Assembly (NCBI GenBank): GCA_026122225.1
Contig: JANEZZ010001899.1
Span: 225,747 to 289,746, forward strand
Length of the DNA stretch: 64,000 nucleotides
Origin: Heloderma charlesbogerti
Taxonomy: Eukaryota; Chordata; Lepidosauria; Squamata; Helodermatidae
Reading direction: 5' to 3'
Of this stretch, positions 22,421-33,500 are shown in pieces. The notes beneath the pieces are model-generated. The model was not told the DNA's origin. It did not search any database and worked only from the letters and a program-made list of their open reading frames with translations. Position 1 is the stretch's first letter; every line of letters begins with the position of its first letter. The position numbers were made by a program, and so were the translations under genes.

Positions 22421-23087
22421 TAGGGGTGTACGAAACCCCACTTACCGGGCTCTGCCGGGTTCCGCAGGTGGGGGGAGGTGATTCGTTCCTCCCCCCGGAA
22501 TCCTTGACGGGGGGGAGGCAATCCGTTCCTCCCCCCCAGAATCCTGCCTGGCTGGCTCCGCTCTGTGGCCAGGCCGCAGAGCCACTGGCCGGGCTAACCT
22601 GCAGCAGGGCCTCCAGCCGCTGCTGGGTTGGTGCGGACACAAATGGCATCCTGAGTAGGGGATGCCATTTCCGTCCCTGTGGTAGCCCATGATAGGCTAC
22701 GTAAATATTTACATAGCCTATCGCGGCTAAAGCGGGGACACAAATGGTGTCCCCTATGCCATTTGCGTTCCCTTTTTCACCATGATAGGCTACGTAAATA
22801 TTTACGTAGCCTATCACGGAGAAAAAGGGAGCGCAAATGGCGGCCGCCGTAACCACCGCCATTTGCATTCCCTTTTTTTGCCGTGATAGGCTACGTAAAT
22901 ATTTACGTAGCCTATCACGGCCATTCGAAAGATGCAAATGGCGGCTGTAGATGCGGCCGCCATTTGAGGAGCACTGGAACGGCCGACCAATATAGGCTCC
23001 GTTCCAGGCCCATTTCACAGGGGGGGCTTTGTTCCGCCATGGATTTCGGGGGGGGGGCAAATGTGCTGGCATTCTCCGCCATGCCTA
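22421..23087 (+). mobile_element. Palindromic hAT-like element with a perfect 42-bp palindrome
   Basis: Starts TAGGGGTGTACGAAACCCCA (L) and ends with a weak R terminus (TCTCCGCCATGCCTA). It contains at least four TGATAGGCTACGTAAATATT-type palindromes in series, with inverted CAAATGGCGGC motifs between them. Perfect examples lie at 22783-22816 and 22880-22921. Confidence 0.8.
22880..22921. repeat. Perfect 42-bp palindrome
   Basis: The left half ends CCGTGATAGGCTACGTAAAT (22881-22900). The right half is its exact reverse complement (22901-22920), plus one more complementary pair outside. It is a clean example of the family's building block. Confidence 0.97.
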
Positions 23088-23089
23088 CT

Positions 23090-23973
23090 TAGGGATGGAT
23101 GAAAGTCCCTTACCTGATCCCGAAGCTTGCTTCGTGGTGGGGGGGGAGGCGCTCCATCCCTCCCCCTGAAATTCTGGCCAGGGGGTCGGTGCCACATCCC
23201 TCCAGCCGCAAAACCTCCTCTCCTGCCGGGACGCAAATGATGGCGGCCGTAGCCACCGCCGTTTGCGTCCCTGCAGTCAGCTGTGATAGGCTACGTAAAT
23301 GTTTACGTAGCCCATCACAGCTGAATTTTTTTTTAAAAAAAGCGCATACGCAAATGGCGGCTCCCATGGGCTATTTACGTAGCCTATCACGGCTGACTTT
23401 GGAAATCTAGCCGTGATAGGCTACGTAAATCGTTATGTAGCCTATCACGTGTGTGTGTTGTTTTTTTACATTTACTTTGTAATGGCGGCAAATAGCATTG
23501 CCCTTATTTTCGCCGTAGTCTACGTAAATCTTTACATAGACTACCCAGGCCCAAATAAGGAACGCAAATGGTGGCGCCCATGGGCACCGCCATTTGCGTA
23601 CGCGCTTTTTTTTTTTTTTTCCAAAGTCACCCGTGATAGGCTGCGTAACGATTTACATAGCCTATCATGGCTGACTTTGGAAATCTAGCCATGATAGGCT
23701 ACGTAAATCATTACGTAGCCTATCACGTGTGTGTGTGTGTGTGTGTGTGTGTTTACATTCACTTTTTTATTTCGCGGCCGGGGAGATGGGGCGCTTCTCC
23801 CCGGCCTGAATTTTGGCAGCAAGGGATGGGGTGCCTCCCCCTCAGCCTGAATTTCGGCCGGGCAAGGCGGGGTGCCTCCCCCCCGCCATGAATTTCGGGG
23901 GGAGAACTGAAGTGCCTCCCCCCCACCTTGAAGCAAGCTGCGGGACCAGGTAAGGGACTTTCGTCCATCCCTA
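23090..23973. mobile_element. Palindromic element with L termini at both ends
   Basis: Starts TAGGGATGGATGAAAGTCCC and ends GGGACTTTCGTCCATCCCTA, so both ends are L-type and form a long terminal inverted repeat that includes the CTTACCTG / CAGGTAAG site. The interior carries palindromes, a (GT)n run at 23726-23752, and inverted AAATGGYGGC motifs. No flanking duplication was seen. Confidence 0.78.
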
Positions 23974-24006
23974 GAAAATTCTGTGAATCTTCGTGGACGT
24001 CGTGGA

Positions 24007-24076
24007 TGATGATGATGATGACGATGATGATGATGATGACGATGATGATGATGATGATGACGATGATGATGATGAT
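24007..24076. repeat. (GAT)n microsatellite
   Basis: GATGATGAT runs interrupted by single GAC units. The same position in unit C (about 53155-53190) has a shorter version. It marks the left flank of the duplicated V2R units. Confidence 0.93.
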
Positions 24077-25189
24077 ATGCTCAGAGCCACACAGAGTCTT
24101 TGGAATCCAGCTACAAATTGTGAGATTGTCTGAATTCCACCCCTTTTAATGACCTCTAATAATCACTTTGGACTAAGTTTTGTCGGCACCTTTCATCAGA
24201 TACAGATGTACCCCTGTTCATACCTATTCAGAAGTAACAAAGAGAAGCCGTACAGACAGTACAAAAATTCATCTTATGATTGTCTCTCGACAAGTAAAGG
24301 GGACTGGATTTAAGTATGGGAGAGCATACCTGCAAACCTGAGTGTGTGGGGTGGTGGGGTGGTATAATAATAAAGGACTTGTCAGGATATTTAATAAATA
24401 AAATTGCAAAAGACATTAAAAACAGTGTTTTAAAAAAATATCCAAAATGCAATGAACAAAGACATTGTAACACTTTCAAATTAATGTATACAGAAATCTC
24501 TCACAGTCTCATTCACACACACACACATACACAAACAGATCCACCCCTTTCACACAGAACACTCATGCCTTAAAGCAAATTTGGGTGCAGAACCTGCACA
24601 GGTGGCCCAAACACTCCCACACAATGGCAGACATAATGGGATGCAGGGGGATCTTTCCCTACACTGCCCTGCTTCCCTGTCCCATCTGCTGCCTACTGTG
24701 AAATGAGTAATTTATGACGGCCATGCCCACCAGAACAGCCATCACGCAAATGGGCATACCCTGTCATGGAAGCCATTTTGTGACAGCCCCCGCAAGTGTT
24801 TGCAACATTTCAAATATGCCTTATAAACAAGATAGGGGAACACTGGCCTGGCAAACGTCATAGCAGGTCTCCAGGGGATCCTTAAAATGATGCTAAACCT
24901 TTTCTATTTATACTCACTATGTTATTCTAATATAAATTAATGGATTGGGAAGCACATTCCTAAAGTGTTAAGTACAATAGGTAGCAAATTGATAGACCTC
25001 AAGGCTGCAATCCTATGCACACTTACCTCAGACAAAGAGCAACTGAACTTAATGGGCAAGCCTTATTGAACCCAGTGGGACAAATTTTGCAGTAGACATG
25101 TATCGGATTGCCTGGGAAGGTATATAAATGTAATAAATAAATAATTAAAGTATTAAGGAGCAGCAAATGAAATAAGTAACTTCTCCTAC

Positions 25190-26032
25190 CTGGTTAAAAC
25201 TCTTGGGACATGCAATAGCATTCTGATCAATGGTGAACTTGATCTCTGAGGAGTAGGGATGTACGAAAGTCACTTACCTTTTCACAGGGGTGATTCGCAG
25301 TGGGGAGGAGGCGCTCCGCACCTCCCCCTGAAATCCTAACCCGGATGGCTCCACTCTGCGGCAACTCCGCGGAACCGCCGGCCGGGTGCATTCGCAGGCG
25401 TGTGGAGCCTGCTGACACAAATGGCGATGGCTACGGTGGCCACCATTTGCATTCATGTTTTTGGCCAAGATAGGCTTTGTAAATATTTACGTAGCCTATC
25501 ACAGCGAAAATCAGGGGTGCAAATGGCGGCGGCTACGTTGGCCACCATTTGTGTTCCCTTTTTTTCCGTGATAGGCTACGTAAATATTTACATAGCCTAC
25601 CACGGCCTCTGCAGGGATGCAAATGGAGTCCCTGCTTTAGCCATGATAGGCTACATAAGTATTTATGTAGCCTATCATGGCCTAAATGGGGAAGTGAATG
25701 GCAGCCGCAGCCGCGGCCGCCATTCTCAAAGCAGCGCAAACGGCACCAGGTAAGTGCTCTGTTTCACGTGCCTTTCATGGGGGGGGGCTTCGTTCCGCCA
25801 CGTATTTCTGGGGGCCAAATGCACTGGATGATTCCGTGATGGAATTCTCTGACATCCTTACTGAGGAGGCCTGTCTTTCTATAGTACCAACTTCCACTCT
25901 AGCAGCGGACATATTGGGAAAAACCACCCAGTCCACAATATAAAAATCAGATACCAGTTCCTCATGGTCATCTGTATAAGCTTCATCCATGGAGATATTG
26001 TAAAGATGGAATTCTCTCAGGAAAGGGTGTAA
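25190..26032 (-). pseudogene. V2R copy B, exon 4, split by a palindromic DNA element
   Basis: Exon 4 of a third V2R copy. The 5' part (25861-26032) reads YTDDHEELVSDFYIVDWVV and VEVGTIERQASS. The 3' part (25190-25253) resumes with the second target-site copy and ends at a normal GTAGGAG donor. Between them lies a 607-bp palindromic element with the 8-bp duplication CTGAGGAG. The acceptor has also decayed: CATTCTAA replaces the CATTCTAG of genes A and C, removing the invariant AG. This exon cannot be spliced as in its paralogs. Confidence 0.92.
25254..25860 (+). mobile_element. Palindromic hAT-like element inside V2R copy B exon 4
   Basis: A 607-bp element from TAGGGATGTACGAAAGTCAC (L) to TTCTCTGACATCCTTA (R). 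A perfect 8-bp duplication CTGAGGAG lies at 25246-25253 and 25861-25868. Excising the element and one octamer restores the paralogous exon. It carries palindromes such as GTGATAGGCTACGTAAATAT at 25567 and a CAGGTAAGT site near 25748. Confidence 0.95.
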
Positions 26033-26604
26033 TTAGAATGACATAGAAAAAGAAAACTCTAAATAATTTCTGGAAAGTCTGTGGTATATCTTGGGTCAGC
26101 CCATTTGGTGCTGTACTCTACACTGAACCTTCCAGGCCACTGAGCCCTGATCAGTTTTATGGCAGGAATATAGTATCTTTGCCTGTATGCAGAATTCCCA
26201 GTTGCTAGGAGAGCTCTATTCACAGTCAAGCAAATGTGGGTAGATCTTTACTTGAGGCTGTGCGACTGAAGGCAAGTGGGCAGTTCTTGTAAGTCTCCAA
26301 CTCCATCCAGGTAGTGACCTCAACATGACAAATAGACAATGTCCTTTACCTCCATACCCCGATCAAAGGAGTGATAACATCTGATACAGCCATGAGGACC
26401 TAAGAGACTCCCAAAAGGGCTGCCTCTGCATGAATGTTGACATGACTCAACAATCTTATCTAGGAGACTCCAATATTACCAACTGACACCACCCTGGCTA
26501 GCTCAGGTCCACACATTGTTGAGGATCTGGGTAGGAGGTACACCCATGGAATCCCCATTTGGTTGTGTGCAGATTTTCAAAAGAGTATTGACTCAGCAAT
26601 GGAA

Positions 26605-26848
26605 GGATTTCTGGCTGGGCACCTGATAGAGCACAGTAACTCTACCACTACATCCCTGCTCACATGTGGGTTCAAATCCCCACTGTGGCTTTTCTATGAA
26701 GTTCACTAGATTGCCTCGGCCAGTCACCAGCACTCAGCTTAAGCTAATTCACAGGGCTGTTGTGAGGACAAAGATGGGGAGGATGACATGTGTGCCACCT
26801 TGAGCTCCGTGGAAGAAAGGTGGGGTATCAGTGCAATCAATGAATGAA
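26605..26848 (+). mobile_element. Old tRNA-derived SINE in V2R intron 3 (copy B)
   Basis: B-box-like GGGTTCAAATCCCC, then GGCCAGTCACCAGCACTCAG, TTCACAGGGCTGTTGTGAGG and GGGGTATCAGTGCAATCAAT. It is the same general SINE type as 617-848 but more decayed. The orthologous insertion is present at about 55110-55340 in C. In A it is split into 8165-8206, 9056-9124 and 9967-10090 by two DNA elements. It is therefore older than the gene duplications. Confidence 0.75.
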
Positions 26849-27283
26849 ATGTGTGAAGGAGAAGGAATACCTGCTATGGCTGTACCCTTTGAAGTGCCCG
26901 CTTCTCTGCTCCAGCCATCCTCATCCCATTTGATCGGGATGAGTGTGCAGCATGTAAGGTCCATGCCACAGCCTGGATGGAACTGTAAATACTGTAGGAA
27001 TCTTGAGACAGGATCCTTTCAATCACATCCTGGGGCAGGTTCTCCCAGGTCTCTTTTTCTCTGCATCTTTCCCAGACTTTCACAGACAGCACAATGACTA
27101 GAATATAAACAATGAAATGCTGTCTCCCCAAAATGCTTGATAGCAATGGCAAATGATTCAAAATTGTCCTGTTGTGTCCATCTGTCTTTCTTGATTAAGA
27201 AGGACAAAGAAACTTGGTTGTGCTGGAAATCAACCATTTTGTGCATGAAGCTGACACTGAGTTCCTGCAGAGTTCCTGTCATG

Positions 27284-27454
27284 TCAAGAAGCAATGTACA
27301 GAAGAGAATTTGAAAGCAGAGAAATGGCTAAGATATGATTTATTAGAAATGTCACAAGGGGAATATACATTAAAATTAAGGGGAAACGTATTGGAAGAAG
27401 GTCATGTCTGTCAATGGTCTTCATATTTGTAAATTAAGGAAAGGTTTGAAACAA
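27284..27454 (+). other. Foreign block replacing V2R copy B exon sequence
   Basis: At 27284 the match to V2R exon 3 stops abruptly and about 170 bp of A-rich sequence follow. It has an open frame reading LKAEKWLRYDLLEMSQGEYT and ending at a stop near 27432. The reading is LINE-like in character, but I cannot assign it. It ends where a palindromic element begins. Confidence 0.35.
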
Positions 27455-28002
27455 TAGGGATGTATGAAACTCCCTTTACCTGGCTCCACCGGGTTCCACT
27501 GGGGGGGGGAGGTGCTCCATCCCTCCCACCGGAATCCTTGCCGGCCTGCTCTGCTCCGCAGGGATTCTGCGGAGCCGCCGGCCAGCTCCGCCAGCAGCTG
27601 GACATCCGGCCGCTGGCTAGCACGGACGCAAATGGCAGCGGTTGTAGCCACCACGGTTTGCATCCCTGTAGTCAGCCGTGATAGGCTACATAAAGACTTA
27701 CATAGCCTATCACGTCTAGCTTAAAAAAATAAAAGCATCGTGTTTTGTTTTTGTTTTAAACCTAGTCATGATAGGCTATGTAAATCTTTACGTAGCCTAT
27801 CACATCTTTCTTTTTTTCTTACCAGAGTGGAAATGGCGCTGCCGGCACCGCCCGGAAGATCCGCCCCAGGTAAGTCTCGTCCTGGGGGGGATCCGCGGGG
27901 GGGCGGGGGGATGGCAGGCCGTTCTGCCACGGAGTTCGGGGGGCCGAATGCGCTGGCATTCGGCCTCCCCGAGATTCGTGGCGAAATTCTCTGACATCCC
28001 TA
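27455..28002 (+). mobile_element. Palindromic hAT-like element in V2R copy B
   Basis: A 548-bp element from TAGGGATGTATGAAACTCCC (L) to TTCTCTGACATCCCTA (R). The flanks (TGAAACAA and GTTTCAGG) do not form a duplication, so a later deletion or rearrangement is likely. The exon-like module is short here (GAAATGGCGCTGCC to CCAGGTAAGT, donor-like site at 27868-27875). SINE-like sequence (28003-28135) follows. Confidence 0.83.
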
Positions 28003-28160
28003 GTTTCAGGCAGGAACCAGTCCCAGCCGTATCTGGAGATGTTGCTGGGGAACGAACCCAGGACTTTCCACATGTAAAGCAGGGCTTCTACTGATCCCAC
28101 CCACCCGCAATGTCCCCAGACAAGTTGGCGCTGGGGTTAGGGCTTTTCCGAGAAGGCAAT

Positions 28161-28689
28161 TGTCAAGGGCTCCTTGGAGGCCTCTCTCAGTCTAATCCAG
28201 TAGCCAAGTCCTGACACAGACAAAGGGATTCTTTTCAAAGCTTTATTCCTCTTTTACAACTTAACAACTCTACCGTTAGCAACTAGATATAAGCAGCAGA
28301 GTACTTATGCCCTAAGTTGGAACAGTTGGTCCCCGTTTGAAAGGAATTACTGGCAGACCCCTGAACTTAAGGACTAGGGAGAGTCCCTCCCCTTTTCCCT
28401 TGGATCTTCTGGGTGCAGCCGTTGTTTGCGCGCCAACCAGGCAATATGCCTCCTTTCTGCGCCCTCCATTTGGCGCTGCTCTCTGCGTCAGCGTCGCGCG
28501 TCCATCAAGTCTGCTTCCCACGCTCTGCCACTCCCTGGACTGCTATCTAAGCTAGGAATGCTGGTGGGAGGAATCTCTCTCAGCTGTTGGCCCTGGGAAA
28601 GAGGAGCGCGCTCCTCTCCCAGGAGCGACTGCTCTTCCTCAGAATCAGAACTACTCTGGGATTCTATGGGCTCAGTGTCCACCCTGAAA
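28161..28689 (-). mobile_element. Solo LTR inserted in V2R copy B exon 3
   Basis: A 529-bp LTR-retroelement solo LTR in minus orientation. The ends read TGTCAAGGGCTCC at left and CCACCCTGAAA at right, the latter one substitution away from the CCACCCTGACA expected from the copy at 47525. It is flanked by the 5-bp duplication GCAAT (28156-28160 and 28690-28694). Removing the insert and one GCAAT restores the paralogous V2R reading AGAAGGCAATGCAAATTCC. The 5-bp duplication and TG...CA style ends fit an LTR element; the family was not identified. Confidence 0.88.
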
Positions 28690-28794
28690 GCAATGCAAAT
28701 TCCATTTCTGATCACCACAGGTGTGAAGCTGCTCATGAACCATTCTCCATTGTCATTGTCTGGAGCCAGGAGACCGATCCAAGTCCATCTGAAA

Positions 28795-29473
28795 TAGGGA
28801 TGTCAGAGAATTCTGCCACAGACCTCGGTGAGACCGAATGCCAGTGCATTCGGCCCCCCGAAATCCATGGCGGAACGGCCTGCTACCCCCCCACCCCCCA
28901 CGGATCCCCCCCGGGATGAAACTTACCTGGGGCGGATGTTCTGGACAGCGGCGGCTCCAGCGGTGGCGGCGGCGGCTGGTCTTCCGACCAGCTGCCGCCG
29001 CCGCCATTTGCAGTCTCATCTTTTTTTTTTTTTTTACATAGTAATGATAGGCTACGTAAAGACTTACATAGCCTATCGCAGCTGGGTTAAAAAAAAAAAA
29101 CAGGTACGTTAATGGCGGAGTCTACGGCCGCCACCATTTGCGTTCCTTATTTTTGGTTGTCTTAGTCTACGTAAATATTTACCTAAACTAAGACGGTGAA
29201 AATAAAGGGGAACGCAAATAGCGCCTGCTACGCTATTTGCATTCCCCTTTCTTTTCTTCGTCTTAGTCTATGTAAATATTGACGTAGACTAAGACGGCGA
29301 AAAATAAGGAACGCAAATGGTGGCAGCCATAGCCACCGCCATTTGCGTATGCATTTTTGTTTGTTTTTTTACCCAGAGCCCTCTGCAGCTGGAAAGCCGG
29401 AATGCCGAAACGCCTCCCCCCCACCACCATGAACAGAATCCGCGAAAAGGTAAGTGACTTTCATACATCCCTA
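28795..29473 (-). mobile_element. Palindromic hAT-like element inside V2R copy B exon 3
   Basis: A 679-bp element from TAGGGATGTCAGAGAATTCT (R) to GACTTTCATACATCCCTA (L). It is flanked by ATCTGAAA (28787-28794) and ATCGGAAA (29474-29481), a duplication with one change. Gene C has the uninterrupted site CCATCTGAAATGCAGGAGC. The core has palindromes on TTAGTCTACGTAAATATTTA and a GAACGCAAATAGCGCC-type block. Confidence 0.93.
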
Positions 29474-29747
29474 ATCGGAAATGCAGGAGCAGTTTGACAA
29501 TCCCCAGGTATGGGGGTTCTGGTTTGGGGACCATCCGGTAACAAAAGGGGATCTTGTGTCTATCCTTGGGACCTTGCCTGACAAACCCATAACTGACCTA
29601 GTAAAGAGGGGAAGAGTTTGGAGATTTTCAAAAATAATATGCATCTTCACACTTGAATCAGTGGGGGGAAAGCACACACTTTTGAATAATATACATAGAA
29701 ATGTGCACCCATTTGAATGAGCAATAACAGGTCAAAAGGAAAACAAG

Positions 29748-29935
29748 CTTCTCCTTCTCCTTTTGCCTTCAATCTTTCCCAGCATCAGGGTCTTTTCCTG
29801 GGAGTTTTCTCTTCGCATTAGGTGGCCAAAATATTTGAGATTCAGCTTCAGTCTCTGCCCTTCCAATGAGCAGTCAGGGGATGACTCAAATATTGTTGTT
29901 GTTCAGTCGTTCAGTCGTGTCCAACTCTCTCACAT
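29748..29935 (-). mobile_element. BovB 3' fragment
   Basis: CTTCTCCTTTTGCCTTCAAT, then CATTAGGTGGCCAAAATATT, then GTTGTTGTTCAGTCGTTCAG. These match the 3' end of the BovB copies in minus orientation, with an internal deletion. Confidence 0.75.
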
Positions 29936-30135
29936 CCCTAGCCAGTTCCTTTATTACTCTAGGATGCAGTTATTTCTGGCCCTAGAGATTTGAACTCATT
30001 CAAAGTAATTAGGTGTTCCTTGACCATATGCCTCTCGATCTCAAGCTGCAAATAGGTTCTACAGTTTTAAAAAAGCTAGGAAAAGCTCTCAGCCACCTCA
30101 CCTCATAAAGCTCATTTAAGCATGTGCAATCCCTA

Positions 30136-30232
30136 CACACTCCGAGAGAAAGCAGAGAGCAGGAAGGCCTGGCGTGCTATGGTCCATGGAGTCATGAAGA
30201 GTCGGACACGACTTAACAACTGAACAACAACA
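30136..30232 (+). mobile_element. BovB 3' tail fragment
   Basis: GGAAGGCCTGGCGTGCTATG, GTCATGAAGAGTCGGACACG and a CAACAACAA tail. This is only the last 90-odd bases of BovB. Confidence 0.75.
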
Positions 30233-30513
30233 ATCCTTACAAACCCTCCATGGCCTCCTAAATTCCTCTGATGTACTGCCTCTCTGAAAAGAGCCACTTG
30301 GCTTAAGGAATGCTCTCTACTCCCCACTCCTGTGCACATTTCCAATCACCATTCTTCTTTTCTTCTTCCCTCCCCTCCCCTCCCCTATCCTATTCGTTCT
30401 TTCTTTCTCTTCTTTATTCCATGCAGAGCATATCTTGGGAAATTCTTAAAGAGAATTATCTTCGGTGGGCAAGAGAAGTTCTGAACTGTATTTGACTTTA
30501 CACAAACATACAA

Positions 30514-33500
30514 GTTGTTGTTGTTGTTCAGTCGTTCAGTCGTGTCCAACTCTTCATGACCCCATGGACCATAGCACGCCAGGCCTTCCTGTCCTGCGCA
30601 CTCTCCCGGAGCGTGCTCAAGTCCATATTCATTGCATCGGTGATGCTATCTAGCCATCTCATCCTCTGCCGTCCCCTTCTCCTTTTGCCTTCAGTCTTTC
30701 CCAGCATCAGGGTCTTTTCCAGAGAGTTTTCTCTTTGCATTAGGTGGCCAAAATATTTCAGCTTCAGCTTCAGTATCTGTTCTTCCAATGAGCACTCAGG
30801 GTTGATTTCCTTTAGGATGGACTGATTTGACCTCCTTGCAGTCCAGGGGACTCGTCAGAGTCTTCTCCAGCACCACAGTTCGAAAGCATCAATTCTTCAG
30901 CGCTCAGCTTTCCTTATAGGCCAGCTCTCGCAGCCATACGTTGCAACTGGGAAAACCATAGCTTTGATTAGATGGACCTTTGTCAGCAAGGTGATGTCTC
31001 TGCTTCTTACTATGCTGTCTAGGTTTGCCATAGCTTTCCTCTCAAGGAGCAAGCATCTTTTAATTTCATGGCTACAGTCACCGTCTGCGGTGATCTTGGA
31101 GCCCAAGAAAATGAAATCTGTCACTGCTTCCATTTCTTCCCCTTCTATATGCCAGGAAATGATGGGGCCAGAGGCCATGATCTTCATTTTTTTAATGTTG
31201 AGTTTCAAACCAGCTTTTGCATTCTCCACTTTCACCCTCAACAAGAGGATCTTTAGATCCTCTTTGCTTTCTGCCATTAGGGTGGTATCATCTGCATATC
31301 TGAGGTTGTTGACAATTCTCCGGGCAATCTTAATTCCAACCTGTGTTTCATCCAACCCGGCGTTTCTCATGATGTACTCTGCATATAAGTTAAATAAGCA
31401 GGGCGACAATATGCAGCCTTGTCATACTCCTTTCCCAATTTGGAACCAATTGGTTGTTCCATGTCCGGTTCTTACTGTTGCTTCTTGGCCCTCATACAGG
31501 TTTCTCAGGAGACAGGTAAGGTGGTCTGGTACTCCCATCTCTTTCAGAATTTGCCACAGTTTGTTGTGATCCACACAATCAAAGGCTTTAGCATAGTCAA
31601 TGAAGCAGAAATAGATATTTTTCTGGAATTCTTTTGCTTTCTCCATGATCCAGCAAATGTTGGCGATTTGATCTCTGGTTCCTCTGCCTCTTCCAAACCC
31701 AGATTGTACTTCTGGTAGTTCTCGGTTCGCATACTGCTGAAGCCTAACTTGTAGGATTTTGAGCATAACCTTGCTGGCATGTGAAATAAACGCAATTGTA
31801 CGGTAGTTTGAACACTCTTTGGCATTGCCCTTCTTTGGAATTGGAATGTAAACTGACCTTTTCCAGTCTTGTGGCCACTGTTGAGTGTTCCAAATTTGTT
31901 GGCATATTGAGTGCAGCACTTTAACAGCATCATCTTTTAGGATTTTAAATAGCTCAGCTGGAATACTGTCATCTCCACTAGCTTTGTTGTTAGTCATGCT
32001 TCCTAAGGCCCACTTGACTTCACTCTCTAGGATGTCCGGTTCAAGTTCAGTGACTGCACAATCATGGCTATCAGGGACATTCAGATCTTTCCTGTATAGT
32101 TCTTCTGTGTATTCTTGCCACCTCTTCTTCATCTCATCTGCTTCTGTTAGGTCCCTGCCTTCTTTGTCCTTTATCATGCTTGTCTTTGCACAAAACATTC
32201 CCTTGGTATCTCCGATTTTCTTGAAGAGATTGCTAGTCCTTCCCATTCTGTTGTTTTCCTCGATTTCTTTGCATCGTTCATTTAAGAAGGCCTTCTTGTC
32301 TCTCCTTGCAATTCTCTGGAACTCTGCATTCAGTTGGATATATCTTCCCCTTTCTCCCTTCCCTTCTTTCCTCAGCTACCTGTAAAGCCTCCTCAGACAG
32401 CCACTTGGCTTTCTTGCATTTCTTTTTCTTTGGGATGGATTGAGTTGCTGCCTCCTGAACAATGTTACGGGCCACCGTCCATAGTTCTTCAGGCACTCTG
32501 TCTATCAGGTCTAATGCCTGAAAACTATTCCTCACCTCCAGTGTATATTCATAAGGGATATGATTTAGGTCATATCTGAATGGTTTAGTGGTTTTCCCTA
32601 CGTTCTTCAATTTCAGCCAAAATTTTGCAATAAGAAGCTCATGATCTGAGCCACAGTCAGCTCCAGGTCTTGTTTTGACTGACTGTATAGAGCTTCTCCA
32701 TCTTTGGCTGCAAAGGACATAATCAATCTGATTTCAATATTTGACCATCTGGTGATGTCCATGTGTAGAGTCACCTCTTGTGCTGTTGGAAAAGAGTGTT
32801 TGCTATGATCAGCATGTTCTCTTGGCAAAACTCTATTAGCCTTTGTCCTGCTTCCTTTTGTACACCAAGGCCATGCTTGCCCATTATCCCGGTGATTGCT
32901 TGACTTCCTACTTTAGCATTCCAATCCCCTATGATGAAGAGGACATCTTTTTTTGGTGTTAGTTCTAGAAGGTTTTGTAGGTCTGCATTGAACCGATCAA
33001 CCTCAGCTTCTTCGGCCTCAGTGGTTGGGGCATAGACTTGAATTACTGTGATGTTGAATGGTTTGCCTTGGATTCGTACTGAGATCATTCTGTCGTTTTT
33101 GAGATTGTACCCCAGTACTGCTTTTCCCACCCTTTTGTTGACTATGAGTGCTACTCCATTTCTTCTAAGGGATTCTTGCCCACAGTAGTAGAAATGATAG
33201 TCACTTGAATTAAATTCGCCCATGCCTGTCCATTTTAGTTTGCTGATTCCCAAGATGTCGATGTTCAATCTTGCCATCTCATGTTTGACCACCACCAGCT
33301 TACCTTGATTTATTGATCTTACATTCCATGTTCCTAAACAATATTGTTCTTTACAGCATCAGATTTTCTTTTCACCACCAGACACATCCACAGCTGAGTG
33401 TCCTTTCAGCTTTGGCCCAGCTGCTTCACTCTTTCTGGCACTACTTGGAAATACCCTCTGCTCTTCCCCAGTGGTATATTGGACACCTTCCGACCTGAGT

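Larger units (their letters stand above)
26871..29597 (-). pseudogene. V2R copy B, exon 3, multiply interrupted
   Basis: Remains of exon 3 in at least three blocks. Block 26871-27283 covers the 3' half (ending LQRVQP at the GTATTCC donor) and has a 1-base insertion near 27092 (GCACAATGAC against GCACATGAC in C) that shifts the frame. Foreign sequence, a palindromic element and SINE-like sequence fill 27284-28140. Block 28141-28794 is split by a solo LTR (duplication GCAAT) and ends where a second palindromic element enters (ATCTGAAA/ATCGGAAA). Block 29474-29597 is the 5' end of the exon, next to a normal CTAG acceptor. Exons 1, 2, 5 and 6 of copy B were not found. Confidence 0.9.

Noticed and set aside
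22421..23087. Serial palindromes as a CRISPR array
   Set aside because: Spacers are not unique or uniform, the half-sites vary, the units sit inside transposons with target duplications, and the genome is vertebrate.
23667..23936. Frames across the (GT)n run near 23726-23752
   Set aside because: Low-complexity translation within a palindromic element.
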